Both the position numbers and the translations under genes were made by a program. 57,211 nt of DNA from Halorhabdus salina (GTDB lineage Archaea > Halobacteriota > Halobacteria > Halobacteriales > Haloarculaceae): positions 1-57,211 of the forward strand of contig NZ_JACDNP010000014.1 in the NCBI RefSeq assembly GCF_013839425.1, written 5' to 3'. Below the pieces are notes generated by a model. That model had not been told where the DNA came from. It did not search any database and saw nothing but the letters and a program-made list of their open reading frames with translations. Below are positions 17,826-27,468 of the stretch, in pieces; position 1 is the first letter of the stretch, and every line of letters begins with the position of its first letter.

Positions 17826-19307
17826 TCACATCGACACGGTCGGTTCGTTCGGCGTCTCCAGACTCGGGGGGAGGTCGGTGTCACCGGTGAGGTGCAGATC
17901 GACGTGGCGGGCCACGTCGCGACCACTGCCGATCGCCCAGACGATCAGCGACGGTCCCATGTCGGCATCACCAGCTGCAAAGACACTCTCGGCGGTGGTC
18001 ATCATCGCCTCGTCGGTCGCGAGCGTGCCGTCGTTGTTGGTCTCGACGCCCAGCGGTTCGAACGGACTCGATTCGGGTGCTTCAAAGCCGACCGCCAGGA
18101 TCACCAGATCGGCGTCGATCTGGACGTTCGACTGCGTGACAGTCTTCTGTGGCGGGCCGGCCCCGCCCTCTTCCCACATGATGCGGTCGGCGAGGATCGC
18201 GTCGACCTGACCATCCTCGTCGGTGTCGACGAACTCGTTGGTATCGACGCAATACTCCTCGACAGCACCTTCCTCCTGGGCGTAGGTCTTCTTGTACGTC
18301 TGGGGCTGGTCGGGCCAGGGGTTGTCAGGCGGGCGCTCGACCGGCGGTTTCGGCAGGAGTTCGATCTGGACGACCTGTTCTGCGCCCTGGCGGTGGGCCG
18401 TTGCGACGCAGTCCGCGCCGGTGTCGCCCCCGCCCAGCACGACGACGTTCTTGCCGTCGGCATCGATATTCGGACCCGAAACGTCTTTCTCGGCGTTGAG
18501 CCGGTTCTGCTGGGTCAAGTAGTCCATCGCGAAGTGGATACCCTCAAGGTCACGGCCCGGCAGCGGGAGGTCGATGGGCTTCTGAGAGCCCACGGCGATG
18601 ACTGAGGCGTCGAAATCCTCCTCTAAGCGCTCGACAGGCACGTTCCCGCCGATTTCGGCGTTCGTCTCGAAGGTGATTCCTTCCGCGCGAAGCTGGTCGG
18701 CCCGCTGCTCGACGCGATGTTTGGCGAACTTCTGATCGGGGATGCCGTAGCGCATCAACCCACCGACCTCGTCGGCGCGCTCGAAGACGGTCACGTGGTG
18801 GCCTGCGCGGTTGAGTTGCTGGGCGGCTGAGAGGCCGGCCGGCCCGCTGCCGACGACGGCGACTTCGTAGTCGGTGCGCTCTCCGGGCGGCTCGGGTTCG
18901 ATCCAGCCTTCTTCCCACCCTCTGTCGACGATTGCCCGCTCGATGGACTTGATCGTTACCGGATCGTCGTTGAACGCGAGCACGCAAGAGTTCTCACACG
19001 GCGCAGGGCAGTTGTAGCCCGTAAACTCCGGGAAGTTATTGGTCGCGTGGAGCCGTTCGAGGGCTTCCTTCCAGTCGCTCCGATGGACGAGGTCGTTCCA
19101 GTCGGGGATGATGTTCCCGATCGGACACCCGCCCATACAGGTCGGGGTCCCACAGTCCATGCAGCGCTCGCCCTGTTCTTTGAGATGTTCCTCGTCCCAC
19201 TTCTCCTCCCAGACCTCCTCGAAGTCCTGCTTTCGTTCCTCGGGATCGCGCTTGCCGATCGGTTGTCGGCGGTGGCGGCGGTAGCCGCCTGGGTGGTTTT
19301 CGGCCAT
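17826..19307 (-). CDS. gltD: glutamate synthase small subunit
   Basis: A 493-residue FAD/iron-sulfur oxidoreductase subunit. The N-terminal cysteine clusters CMDCGTPTCMGGCPIGN and YNCPAPCENSC bind [4Fe-4S] centres. The FAD fold is VAVVGSGPAGLSAAQQL, the NADPH site VVVLGGGDTGADCVATAHR, and the C-terminal FAD segment FAAGDADMGPSLIVWAIGSG. It passes electrons from NADPH to the large subunit, so this is an NADPH-type GOGAT rather than the stand-alone ferredoxin form. Its ATG overlaps the gltB stop by one base (TGATG), so translation is coupled. Confidence 0.95.
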   Translation of the reverse strand: MAENHPGGYRRHRRQPIGKRDPEERKQDFEEVWEEKWDEEHLKEQGERCMDCGTPTCMGGCPIGNIIPDWNDLVHRSDWKEALERLHATNNFPEFTGYNCPAPCENSCVLAFNDDPVTIKSIERAIVDRGWEEGWIEPEPPGERTDYEVAVVGSGPAGLSAAQQLNRAGHHVTVFERADEVGGLMRYGIPDQKFAKHRVEQRADQLRAEGITFETNAEIGGNVPVERLEEDFDASVIAVGSQKPIDLPLPGRDLEGIHFAMDYLTQQNRLNAEKDVSGPNIDADGKNVVVLGGGDTGADCVATAHRQGAEQVVQIELLPKPPVERPPDNPWPDQPQTYKKTYAQEEGAVEEYCVDTNEFVDTDEDGQVDAILADRIMWEEGGAGPPQKTVTQSNVQIDADLVILAVGFEAPESSPFEPLGVETNNDGTLATDEAMMTTAESVFAAGDADMGPSLIVWAIGSGRDVARHVDLHLTGDTDLPPSLETPNEPTVSM

Positions 19308-22300
19308 CAGTCATCACCCTCCGTTGGGAACGTCGGACTGTTCGGTTTCGGCGGGGGTGACGCCCGCACGTCCTCATCCGCTTCGAGGTGCTCCTCGACG
19401 ACGGCGGCAAAGGCATCGGGCATCACCTTCACGAACTGGGAGACGTAGGCGTCCCAGTCGTCTAAGATCGCCTCGGCACGCTCGCTGTCGGTGTAGCGGG
19501 CGTGATTCTCGACCATCCGGCGGATCATCTGTCGGTCGCGGTCCTCGAGTGCTTCGACGTGAACCATATCCGTGTTCAATCGATCCTCGAAGTCACCGGA
19601 CTCGTCGAGGACGTAGGCCTCGCCGCCGGACATTCCGGCCCCAAAGTTCTTGCCCGTCTCGCCGAGGATCACGGCGACGCCACCGGTCATGTACTCACAG
19701 CCGTGGTCGCCGACGCCCTCGACGACCGTCTTGACGCCGGAGTTGCGGACGGCAAAGCGCTCGCCAGCCTGGCCGTTGAAGTAGGCCTCGCCATCGGTCG
19801 CGCCGTACAGCGCGACGTTGCCGGTGAGGATGTTCTCGCTGGCCGCATACCCGGCTTCAGGCGGCGTCTCGACGATCAGTTTGCCGCCCGAGAGGCCCTT
19901 GCCAGCGTAGTCGTTGACGTCTCCCGTCATGTCGATCGTGACGCCGGGGGCCAGGAACGCACCGAACGATTGGCCGCCAGTACCCGCAAGATCGAGTGAG
20001 ACGGTATCGTCGGGCAATCCGTCTCCGCCGTGGGCCTTCGAGATCTCGGCGCTCAACATGGCGCCGATAGTGCGGTCCTCGTTAGTGACTCGGCCGTCGA
20101 TGTCGACGTTGTCGCCGCGTTTGATCGCCGGCTGTGCTTGTGCGATGAAGTCATTGTCGACCTTGTCGGCGAGCTTGTGATTCTGGCCGCGTGTCTTCCG
20201 ACGGTCGTCCTCAGCGTCTGGCCGCCAGAGGAGTTCCGAGAGATCGACGTGCTGGGCGCGCGGGTGATCGACGTCCTTCTGTTCGAGGAACTCGGTGTGG
20301 CCGATCAGCTCGTCCATCGTCTCGACGCCGAGTTCGGCCATGATCTCCCGCACCTCGCGGGCGATAAAGCGCATGTAATTGGCGACGAATTCGGGGTCAC
20401 CCGGGAACTTCTCGCGCAACTCCTCGTCCTGGGTCGCGACACCGACCGAACAGGTGTTGCAGTGGCACTTGCGCAGCATCACACAGCCACAGGTGATCAG
20501 CGGCGCCGTCCCGAAGCCGTACTCCTCGGCCCCGAGCAGTGCGGCGATCGCGACGTCGCGGCCGGTCTTCATCCCGCCGTCGACCCGGACGCGGATGCGC
20601 GACCGGAGGTCGTTGTTCAGCAGGATCTGATTGGCCTCGGCGATGCCCAGTTCCCAGGGCAGGCCCGCGTTCTTGATCGACGTCTTTGGCGACGCGCCCG
20701 TCCCGCCGGACTGGCCCGAGATCAGGACGGCGTCGGCTTTGCCCTTAGCGACGCCGGCTGCGATGATGCCCACGCCGGCCTCGCTGACGAGTTTGACGTG
20801 GACGTCCGCGTCGCGATTCGAGCACTTCAGGTCGTGGATGAGCTGGGCGAGGTCCTCGATCGAGTAGATATCGTGATGGGGCGGCGGCGAGATGAGCGGC
20901 ACGCCGGGCGTCGTCGAACGCGTCTCGGCGATCAACTCGCTGACCTTCTCACCCGGCAGGTGGCCGCCCTCCCCGGGCTTTGACCCCTGTGCCATCTTGA
21001 TCTCCAGGTGATCGGCGTTGACCAGATAATTCGAGTCGACGCCAAAGCGCCCAGAAGCAACTTGCTTGTCCGCACACTCGCGTTCGGTGCCGAACCGTTC
21101 GGTTGGCTCACCACCCTCGCCAGTGGAGGCAAAGCCGCCGACGCGGTTCATCCCCGCGGCCAGCGTCTCGTGGGCCTCCGGGCTGATCGACCCGAATGAC
21201 ATCGAGGAACTGAAAAAGCGCTGGGTGATCTCCTCGACCGGTTCGACGTCCTCGATCGGGATCGACTCCCGCTGGTCGGTATCGAAGTCCAGCAGGCCCC
21301 GCAAGGTCTGGAGGCGCTCGTTCTGGTTGTTGATCATGCCGGCGAACTCCTGGTAGGCCTCGTATTCGCCGTGATTGGTGGCGTACTGGAGTTTGCCGAT
21401 CGTGCTGGGGTTCCACTGGTGGAACTCGCCGTCTCGACGCCAGTATAGTTCCCCGCCCTGGTCGAGTTCGAGATTGCCCGCGACGGCCTCCTCGAAGCCG
21501 TTCTCGTGGCGTTCGAGGACATCCGCTTCCAGTTGGTCGAGGCCGATTCCTTCGGTCCGGTTTTCCGTTCCCTCGAAGTATTCGGCGACGAAATCGCTGT
21601 CCAGCCCGACGGCCTCGAAGATCTGGGCCCCCTTGTAGCTCTCAAGCGTTGAGATGCCCATCTTGGCCATGACTTTCTGGATGCCGTCCTCGATGGCGTG
21701 GCGGTACTGCTGGAGGGCCGTCTCACGGTCGACGTCGAGAGTGCCGTCGTAGACGAGTTCCTCGATGGATTCGTAGGCCAGATACGGCGTCACGGCGTCG
21801 GCACCGTAGCCCACCAGCGTCGCGAAGTGATGGACGGCGTTGGGCTGGCCGCTTTCGAGGACGATCCCGGCGTGCGTCCGGAGGCCCTCACGGACCAGAT
21901 GGTGGTGAACGCCGCCGACCGCAAGCAAGCTCGGGATCGGGACGCGACCCGGCCCGGTCGCCGCGTCCGAGAGGATCACGAGCTCAGCCCCGTTTTCGAT
22001 CGCTTCCCGGGCCGAGTCTCGGACGGTTTCGACGGCCGCTTCTAGATCAGTCTCGTCTGGATCGTAGGTGATATCGATCGATTCCGAGCGGATGCCGTTG
22101 GCTTCGATATCGGCGATCTTTCCGTGCTCGTCCCGCGAGAGGATCGGCGAATCGAGGGCCAGTTGCCGGCAGTGGTCGGGGGTTTCGGCCAGCAGGTTGT
22201 TCTGGCGGCCAACGTGTTGCTGGAGGGACGTGACGGTCTCCTCGCGAATGTAGTCGATCGGCGGGTTCGACACCTGGGCGAACAGTTGCTTGAAATAGGT

Positions 22301-23839
22301 AAAGAGGGTCTTGTTCCGACTCGAGAGAACCGACAGCGGCGTGTCATTGCCCATCGCGCCGATCGGATCCTTGCCCTCGGCGGCCATCGGCTCAATCAGG
22401 CGCTCGACGTGATCGAGCGTGTACCCGAAAGTGCGCTGGTACTTGGTGATGTCCTCCTCGACGTAGGTGGGCGTCTCGGCGTCGCCAGGTTCGACATCCG
22501 CTAGCGTGACCCGGTTCTGCTCGAGCCACTCGCCGTATTTCTCGTCGGTCAAGCGATCAAAGATTTCGTCGTCGGGGACGATTCGCCCTTCCTCGGCGTC
22601 GGCGTAGAACATTTGGCCCGGTTCGAGTCGGTCTTTGTGCTTGACCCGCGAGGGATCGACCTCGATGGCGCCAGTCTCACTGGACATGACCAGCCGGTCG
22701 TCTTCGGTGACGAGATACCGGCAGGGACGCAGGCCGTTCCGGTCGAGGATCGCACCGACGTTTTCCCCGTCGGTAACGGCCACGAGGGCGGGGCCATCCC
22801 AGGGTTCGTTGATCGTCGAATGATACTGATAGAAGTCCCTGCGTTCCTCGGCCAGATACTCGGACTCTTCCCAGGCCTCGGGAACGAGCATCCGCAAGGC
22901 GTGTGGCAGCGAGCGTCCGCCTTCGACGAGCAATTCGAGGACGTTGTCGACGACAGCCGTGTCACTCTGGCCGTCCTCGGTGATCGGTTTGAGTTTCTCG
23001 ATGTCATCGCCAAAGACCGGACTGGCAAGGTCAGCCTCCCGGGCTTGCATCCAGTTGAGGTTCCCGCGAAGCGTGTTGATCTCGCCGTTGTGAATGATGT
23101 TCCGGTAGGGATGGGCGAGTTCCCAGGCACCCAGCGTGTTCGTCGAGAACCGCGAGTGGACGAACACGAGACTCGTCTCGACGCGCTCATCGGAGAGGTC
23201 CTCGTAGTAGGTCCGAACCTGCGCGTTGGTCAACAACCCTTTGTAGACGAGTTTTTGCCGATCGAGCGAACAGATGTAGAAGCGCTCGTGCCCGGTAGGT
23301 TTCGTTGACTCGATGCGGTTCTCGATGACGTTCCGGAGGATGTACAGCGCCGTGTCGAGTGCTTCGGGCGCGAGATCCTCACGGGGCCGGACGAAAAACT
23401 GCTGGACGTCCGGTTCACTGTCCAGCGCTGTCGCCCCGAGTCCCTCGTTGTCCGTCGGGACCGATCGCCACGCGACGACCTCGAACCCCTCGTCGGCCGC
23501 CGCCTCCTCGATTGTCTCTCGTAGCTCCGCATCCGGCTGCTCGTTGGGGAAGAACACCTGACCGACGCCGTAGTCGTCGTAGTCACCGAGACCCTCGACT
23601 TCTTCGGCGAAAAATGCGTGTGGCTTCTGAATCATGATCCCGGCGCCGTCACCGGTGTTTTCCTCGGCCCCGCGGGCACCGCGGTGGTCGAGGTTCTCCA
23701 GCAACGAAAGTCCCTCCGAGATGATCTCGTGTTCTTTGTCACCCGAGAGATTGAGGAGGACACCGACGCCACAGTTTGCCGTCTGGGCGGTGGCGTCGGC
23801 AAGCCCTCTCTCAGCTACAGATTCGTTTGAATCGCTCAT
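19307..23839 (-). CDS. gltB: glutamate synthase large subunit
   Basis: A 1510-residue enzyme that transfers the glutamine amide to 2-oxoglutarate. The propeptide ends before Cys23 (TANCGVGVLLNLSG), the class II amidotransferase nucleophile. The central domain is followed by the FMN barrel (SMSFGSISPEAHETLAAGMN, GSKPGEGGHLPGEKV, GGTGASPKTSIKNAGLPWE). The [3Fe-4S] site is CGCVMLRKCHCNTCSVGVAT, and the end is the Gly-rich beta-helix (GGLSGGKL-like repeats). The ATG at 23839 is 29 nt from a TATA element and gives the expected propeptide; 71 residues of upstream open frame are excluded. It is the first gene of the gltB-gltD operon. Confidence 0.96.
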   Translation of the reverse strand: MSDSNESVAERGLADATAQTANCGVGVLLNLSGDKEHEIISEGLSLLENLDHRGARGAEENTGDGAGIMIQKPHAFFAEEVEGLGDYDDYGVGQVFFPNEQPDAELRETIEEAAADEGFEVVAWRSVPTDNEGLGATALDSEPDVQQFFVRPREDLAPEALDTALYILRNVIENRIESTKPTGHERFYICSLDRQKLVYKGLLTNAQVRTYYEDLSDERVETSLVFVHSRFSTNTLGAWELAHPYRNIIHNGEINTLRGNLNWMQAREADLASPVFGDDIEKLKPITEDGQSDTAVVDNVLELLVEGGRSLPHALRMLVPEAWEESEYLAEERRDFYQYHSTINEPWDGPALVAVTDGENVGAILDRNGLRPCRYLVTEDDRLVMSSETGAIEVDPSRVKHKDRLEPGQMFYADAEEGRIVPDDEIFDRLTDEKYGEWLEQNRVTLADVEPGDAETPTYVEEDITKYQRTFGYTLDHVERLIEPMAAEGKDPIGAMGNDTPLSVLSSRNKTLFTYFKQLFAQVSNPPIDYIREETVTSLQQHVGRQNNLLAETPDHCRQLALDSPILSRDEHGKIADIEANGIRSESIDITYDPDETDLEAAVETVRDSAREAIENGAELVILSDAATGPGRVPIPSLLAVGGVHHHLVREGLRTHAGIVLESGQPNAVHHFATLVGYGADAVTPYLAYESIEELVYDGTLDVDRETALQQYRHAIEDGIQKVMAKMGISTLESYKGAQIFEAVGLDSDFVAEYFEGTENRTEGIGLDQLEADVLERHENGFEEAVAGNLELDQGGELYWRRDGEFHQWNPSTIGKLQYATNHGEYEAYQEFAGMINNQNERLQTLRGLLDFDTDQRESIPIEDVEPVEEITQRFFSSSMSFGSISPEAHETLAAGMNRVGGFASTGEGGEPTERFGTERECADKQVASGRFGVDSNYLVNADHLEIKMAQGSKPGEGGHLPGEKVSELIAETRSTTPGVPLISPPPHHDIYSIEDLAQLIHDLKCSNRDADVHVKLVSEAGVGIIAAGVAKGKADAVLISGQSGGTGASPKTSIKNAGLPWELGIAEANQILLNNDLRSRIRVRVDGGMKTGRDVAIAALLGAEEYGFGTAPLITCGCVMLRKCHCNTCSVGVATQDEELREKFPGDPEFVANYMRFIAREVREIMAELGVETMDELIGHTEFLEQKDVDHPRAQHVDLSELLWRPDAEDDRRKTRGQNHKLADKVDNDFIAQAQPAIKRGDNVDIDGRVTNEDRTIGAMLSAEISKAHGGDGLPDDTVSLDLAGTGGQSFGAFLAPGVTIDMTGDVNDYAGKGLSGGKLIVETPPEAGYAASENILTGNVALYGATDGEAYFNGQAGERFAVRNSGVKTVVEGVGDHGCEYMTGGVAVILGETGKNFGAGMSGGEAYVLDESGDFEDRLNTDMVHVEALEDRDRQMIRRMVENHARYTDSERAEAILDDWDAYVSQFVKVMPDAFAAVVEEHLEADEDVRASPPPKPNSPTFPTEGDD

Positions 23840-23863
23840 TGTGTATCTGATTCGTGGAGATAC

Positions 23864-23871
23864 GGATAAAC
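23864..23871 (-). promoter_or_regulatory. TATA element of gltBD operon
   Basis: On the minus strand GTTTATCC is centred about 29 nt upstream of the gltB ATG. A leaderless GOGAT transcript is predicted. Nothing else was recognised between here and the GNAT gene stop at 24053. Confidence 0.55.
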
Positions 23872-24052
23872 AATCGGGTTGAGTGCAGGAATTGCGTGCC
23901 CCTCTCACATACCCGGACGTGTGCCGTGGTTTCTCGATGTGAGTACACTGATCGTGTCGTTTCGATCGCGCCTCTCGGTTGATCGTCCAGAAACGGCCTG
24001 ACTGAGGGAAAAACCGCATTATCAACCGAGAAGATTCCTGACACTCGGGCAC

Positions 24053-24517
24053 TCAACGGTCCAGTGGCTTTGTCATCGTGTCGGCGGGGAGTCCGCGCCA
24101 CTCTGCAGCCGCTGACTGCTCGTATCCGTTCGCCTCGAAGAATTCGACCGCAATCGTCGGCACTGTGGCCCGAATCAACTGCGTGCCTGCTTGCCTCGAC
24201 CGGGCTTCACTCCGCTCCAGCAAGACACTCCCAAACCCTTCGCGCTGGTACTCTGGGCTCGTAAAGATACCCCGAACGACCCCCGAATCAGGGGCAAAAA
24301 CAACGTAACTAACTGGCGTAATGGGAGTTTCGGCAACGAGCACCGTCATCGTGTCATCGTCAACCCAGGCCTCCAGCTGATCGTTCGCCGCGACGACGAG
24401 GTCGGCATAATCCCCACGGTCGTAGACGCCGCTACAGGCATCCTCGATCGCCTGGCTACGCAAAATTCGAAGTCCCGGCACGTCGGTTCGCTCGGCCCCT
24501 CGCACAGTGACGTCCAT
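24053..24517 (-). CDS. GNAT family N-acetyltransferase
   Basis: A 154-residue GCN5-related acetyltransferase. It has motif A, VRGIFTSPEYQREGFGSVLLERSEARSRQAG (acetyl-CoA pyrophosphate loop Q/R-x-x-G-x-G/A), and the terminal EFFEANGYEQ typical of the fold. A minus-strand TATA-like CAATTTAC near 24546-24553 is about 32 nt from the ATG. The acceptor (small molecule or protein N-terminus) is unknown. It is a single gene divergent from the CHAT cluster. Confidence 0.85.
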   Translation of the reverse strand: MDVTVRGAERTDVPGLRILRSQAIEDACSGVYDRGDYADLVVAANDQLEAWVDDDTMTVLVAETPITPVSYVVFAPDSGVVRGIFTSPEYQREGFGSVLLERSEARSRQAGTQLIRATVPTIAVEFFEANGYEQSAAAEWRGLPADTMTKPLDR

Positions 24518-24946
24518 CGTCTATCTCGTCGTATCGGCCCGAGACGTAAATTGCCTTGCCGGCCTGAGACGGCCCGATAAGTGTCTCATGGAGACACCTG
24601 GTGGTCTGTGAATCGTTCTCAGTCTGCCGATTGTCCGACTGAAGTCTGACGGTGATTTATGTATGCCCCACGGCGACGGTTTCACGGGGGCACCTGAAAT
24701 GTCACACGCTCCCCCTCCCATCGTTTTGCGATAGTGCCAATCGAGTACAACCGCTGCGGGATCTCGTCCAGACCCACTGATACGGATTATTGTAGTGATA
24801 TTCCGGTATCCGCCGACCCCGGGTCAGCATCATCCGGACATACTCGACCTAATCCGTATGACAGCACAGGGGAACGCTTTTTGGCACCCTTCTCGAACGT
24901 CGTTTCATACTACGGCCGTCACGGTCGACCACCCTCCCACGAAAGC
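24518..24946. other. intergenic region between GNAT and CHAT genes
   Basis: This 429-nt stretch holds the divergent promoters of the GNAT and CHAT genes and a perfect inverted repeat at 24581-24597. An open frame continuing upstream of the CHAT ATG to a GTG at 24734 has the non-acidic, Cys/Arg/Ser/Pro-rich composition of non-coding sequence and is not taken as coding. A TATA-like TTTCATACTA (24903-24912) lies about 39 nt before the ATG at 24947. Confidence 0.5.
24581..24597. repeat. perfect 7-bp inverted repeat (possible operator)
   Basis: GTGTCTC-ATG-GAGACAC is a perfect palindrome with a 3-nt spacer in the divergent promoter region. It could be a regulator binding site. No T-run follows on either strand, so a terminator is unlikely. 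Confidence 0.4.
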
Positions 24947-27076
24947 ATGGACGCCGACGCATCGTTACCGAAGCCGCGATACAAACCACGTGAGTCACCG
25001 CCCGGTATTCGATTCGTCGATCCGATCGACGGGGGGCAGTTTTCGCTGTTCACCGAGGAGCCGTTTGCGCCGATCGAACGATCGACTGACGCACTCCCGA
25101 TACCGCTCGACACGGCCATCGAGATCGAGCCAGATACCTTTCAAACACCGTATCTCGTCGGCGTCTGGATTCGCGACAGTGAGTTCACCCTCGTCGATCA
25201 GTGTACCGGCGGAGACACCGTTTCCCTGGAAGACGGCGAGTATATCGTCGAATTCTCGGCAGTCCAGTTGAAGGTATATCTCGGTATCGACGGGCCGTTC
25301 GAGATCGACGCGACCGGCGACGCAGTGACGTTTTCGACCGAGCAAGCGTCTGACGTGGTACTCGGCGTCCGCTCGTACCACGAGCAACCGGCCCGGACGA
25401 TCACGACGACGACCGACCCACGGGACCTGATGCACGCGATTTCACAATTTCGCGCGTCATTGATGACCACGAGTCCCGAACGCTCGTTCCCGACGTTGCG
25501 TGGGCACCCACCGTTGCTCGAACTCGGCGAGGAGTTGTCGATCCCGGCCGGCTCGGCCCTCTCGGAACCGTCGGTCTTTATCGAAGTGCCAGTCAGATGG
25601 GACCGAATATTGCCCGTCACGTCGCTTTCGTATTATCTGGATGCAGCAGTGGTCCCTGGCCGGGAACCGCGACTGGTCGTCGACGGAGAGCAGTTCCCGC
25701 TCGTCGGTCCCGAAGGGTTCGAACAGCGCGTTGAGGCCATCCTCAAACACGTTTTCACACTCGATTGTATCACACGCACGGAAGGGCTGTACGACGTCGA
25801 ATTGCACGAGCGAACGCTTATCGAGGAGCACGTCGACCTCGACTTTGCCGAGCTATACGACGCTCCGATCGCCGACCGGATCGCGGCCTACATGGACGTT
25901 CCCTTCGACGTCGTCGAACCGGCAGTGCCGGAGTGGAAGCTCACGGCGGACGTCGAACCGGATCCGAACAACATCCCAGTGTTACCATTCCTGGCTTCCG
26001 ATCTGGCGGTCATCAGAGTGCCACGGAACCAGGACATCGAAACGCGGATCATCGAAGACACGACGCCGGACGTCGAGGCGTTCTTCAGGGAAGATCCGGT
26101 GCTGGTTCGGGGCCAGCCCACCGCCGATCGGACGACCAGCACGACAGACAGTGAGACGATTTCGGATCGCGTGTTCCGTCCGGAGCCGACCGAGAGCCTG
26201 ATGCAGACGTTCGTCGGCGACGGTATCCCGATGGGCGCGACGAAGATGACGCCGACGGCCTTCCGCCGACGCCTGGAGTACGAACCGGCCGAGCCAGGTC
26301 GCATCCAGGTCGACGTGGTGAACAACGAGGACGCGATGAGCGAGGAATCGGCCGTCTCGGACGTCTACGGGACCCGCGAGTGGATCGACTTCGACATCTC
26401 GGTCCACACGGAACTGACGAAAGCAGAACTCACCGACGTGCTGAAACAAGAGACGGATTTCTTCCACTACATCGGCCACGTCGAAGACGAGGGCTTTCGC
26501 TGTGCGGACGGCCACCTGGACGCAGAGACGCTGTCAGACGTGAATATTGGCGCGTTCCTGCTCAACGCCTGCAAGTCCTACGACCAGGGGCAGGCGCTCG
26601 TTGATGCCGGCGCGCTCGGTGGGATTGTCACGCTAGCGACGATTCCGAACCCGACCGCGACTGAGGTCGGGAAGAATGTGGCGAAACTACTAAACACCGG
26701 CTTCTCGATTGCGAACGCACGCTCATTGCTGGAAGAAGACGAACAACTTGCGAGTCGGTACATGGTTGTGGGGGACGGTCACGCGAATGTTGTTGAGAGT
26801 AAAGCTGGTTCCCCGGCATCTATTCAGGTGAAATCTGCTAGTAATACCGCTGTCAAAGTTGAGTTTCAAGGATACCCTTCCCCCGCCCACTCAGTGGGTG
26901 GTTTGCGTAGTTGGAACGTCGAAATGCCTGTATCAAACTGTATTGAAACTACAAGGATTCCGCATATTGAAATACAACGCGATGAATTCGAGTCACTCTG
27001 CAGAATGGATCAAATTCCCATTCTATCCGATAATGAACTACAGTGGAGTGGCGAAGTGGATCTAACTCAGATTTAA
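24947..27076 (+). CDS. CHAT domain (caspase-like) protein
   Basis: A 709-residue soluble protein. The N-terminal ~430 residues are an acidic beta-rich region that I do not recognise. Residues about 480-620 look like a CHAT (caspase HetF-associated) peptidase domain: FFHYIGHVEDEGFRC carries the candidate catalytic His511 and GAFLLNACKSYDQG the candidate Cys542, followed by LVDAGALGGIVTLATIPN, as in CHAT proteases (His in GH, Cys in a hydrophobic-x-A-C-x-S motif). The last ~105 residues, from about 26760, have clearly lower GC. The ATG at 24947 is preferred to the far-upstream GTG by composition. Neighbours are a tiny membrane protein, a RecA-like protein and a pseudo-receiver. A proteolytic signalling or defence role is inferred. 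Confidence 0.7.
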   Translation: MDADASLPKPRYKPRESPPGIRFVDPIDGGQFSLFTEEPFAPIERSTDALPIPLDTAIEIEPDTFQTPYLVGVWIRDSEFTLVDQCTGGDTVSLEDGEYIVEFSAVQLKVYLGIDGPFEIDATGDAVTFSTEQASDVVLGVRSYHEQPARTITTTTDPRDLMHAISQFRASLMTTSPERSFPTLRGHPPLLELGEELSIPAGSALSEPSVFIEVPVRWDRILPVTSLSYYLDAAVVPGREPRLVVDGEQFPLVGPEGFEQRVEAILKHVFTLDCITRTEGLYDVELHERTLIEEHVDLDFAELYDAPIADRIAAYMDVPFDVVEPAVPEWKLTADVEPDPNNIPVLPFLASDLAVIRVPRNQDIETRIIEDTTPDVEAFFREDPVLVRGQPTADRTTSTTDSETISDRVFRPEPTESLMQTFVGDGIPMGATKMTPTAFRRRLEYEPAEPGRIQVDVVNNEDAMSEESAVSDVYGTREWIDFDISVHTELTKAELTDVLKQETDFFHYIGHVEDEGFRCADGHLDAETLSDVNIGAFLLNACKSYDQGQALVDAGALGGIVTLATIPNPTATEVGKNVAKLLNTGFSIANARSLLEEDEQLASRYMVVGDGHANVVESKAGSPASIQVKSASNTAVKVEFQGYPSPAHSVGGLRSWNVEMPVSNCIETTRIPHIEIQRDEFESLCRMDQIPILSDNELQWSGEVDLTQI

Positions 27077-27213
27077 GGCCCGAAAGTAACGCTCGAGTAG
27101 CTTGCCGAAGCTGCTCCCACCTGTGTCAGCAACACGAGTAGGGTAAACAGGACGCCGATCATTTTGGGGTGCTCTTCGAGGAACGCCTCCATCTCCGATT
27201 CTGATTGGCTCAT
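27073..27213 (-). CDS. 46-residue single-span membrane protein (DUF7503-like)
   Basis: A tiny gene below usual ORF cut-offs. It begins MSQSESEMEAFLEEHPKMIG, continues into a hydrophobic span (about residues 18-33: IGVLFTLLVLLTQVG), and ends AASASYSSVTFGP. The pattern (acidic head, E-HP-MIGVLFTL, L-QVG-A-A, terminal GP) matches a family of very short haloarchaeal proteins I recall as DUF7503. Its stop overlaps the convergent CHAT stop by 4 nt. A TATA-like CTATTTTTCC lies at 27239-27248. An ATG two codons upstream (27219) is an alternative start. The function is unknown. Confidence 0.6.
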   Translation of the reverse strand: MSQSESEMEAFLEEHPKMIGVLFTLLVLLTQVGAASASYSSVTFGP

Positions 27214-27427
27214 AGCCATCGTCTACTTTTTTGCAGATGGAAAAATAGATTACTAAAGATATTTAATAGTTGAATATTTAATATAAATTTGGGGAATGTC
27301 GGATATATCATCTCAAAATCATTCGAATCCAAGGTGAATCGGGCGAAGTCCATGGGATTGAGAACCCAAGACGAGGCCCCGAAACCTTCTTACTTGTTAC
27401 TAATGTAATCAGTAGTAGGAAACACAG

Positions 27428-27466
27428 ATGATCGAGCACTTCGCAACCCCGGCAAGAGAGGGGTAA
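27428..27466 (+). other. short leader ORF upstream of RecA-like gene
   Basis: ATG at 27428 opens 12 codons (MIEHFATPAREG) and stops 2 nt before the GTG of the next gene. A weak TATA-like TTACTAAT (27397-27404) is about 28 nt upstream, so the mRNA could start on this ATG. GAGAGGGG inside its end (27456-27463) would serve as a Shine-Dalgarno for the GTG, suggesting reinitiation or coupling. Confidence 0.35.
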
Positions 27467-27468
27467 CC

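Noticed and set aside
16932-18605. 557-codon plus-strand ORF across the epimerase and gltD
   Set aside because: It spans two well-supported minus-strand genes and their gap, with His/Arg/Val-rich antisense composition.
24734-24946. N-terminal extension of the CHAT protein to a GTG
   Set aside because: Residue composition (Cys, Arg, Ser, Pro; few acidic) is unlike haloarchaeal protein, and an ATG with upstream TATA-like sequence exists at 24947.
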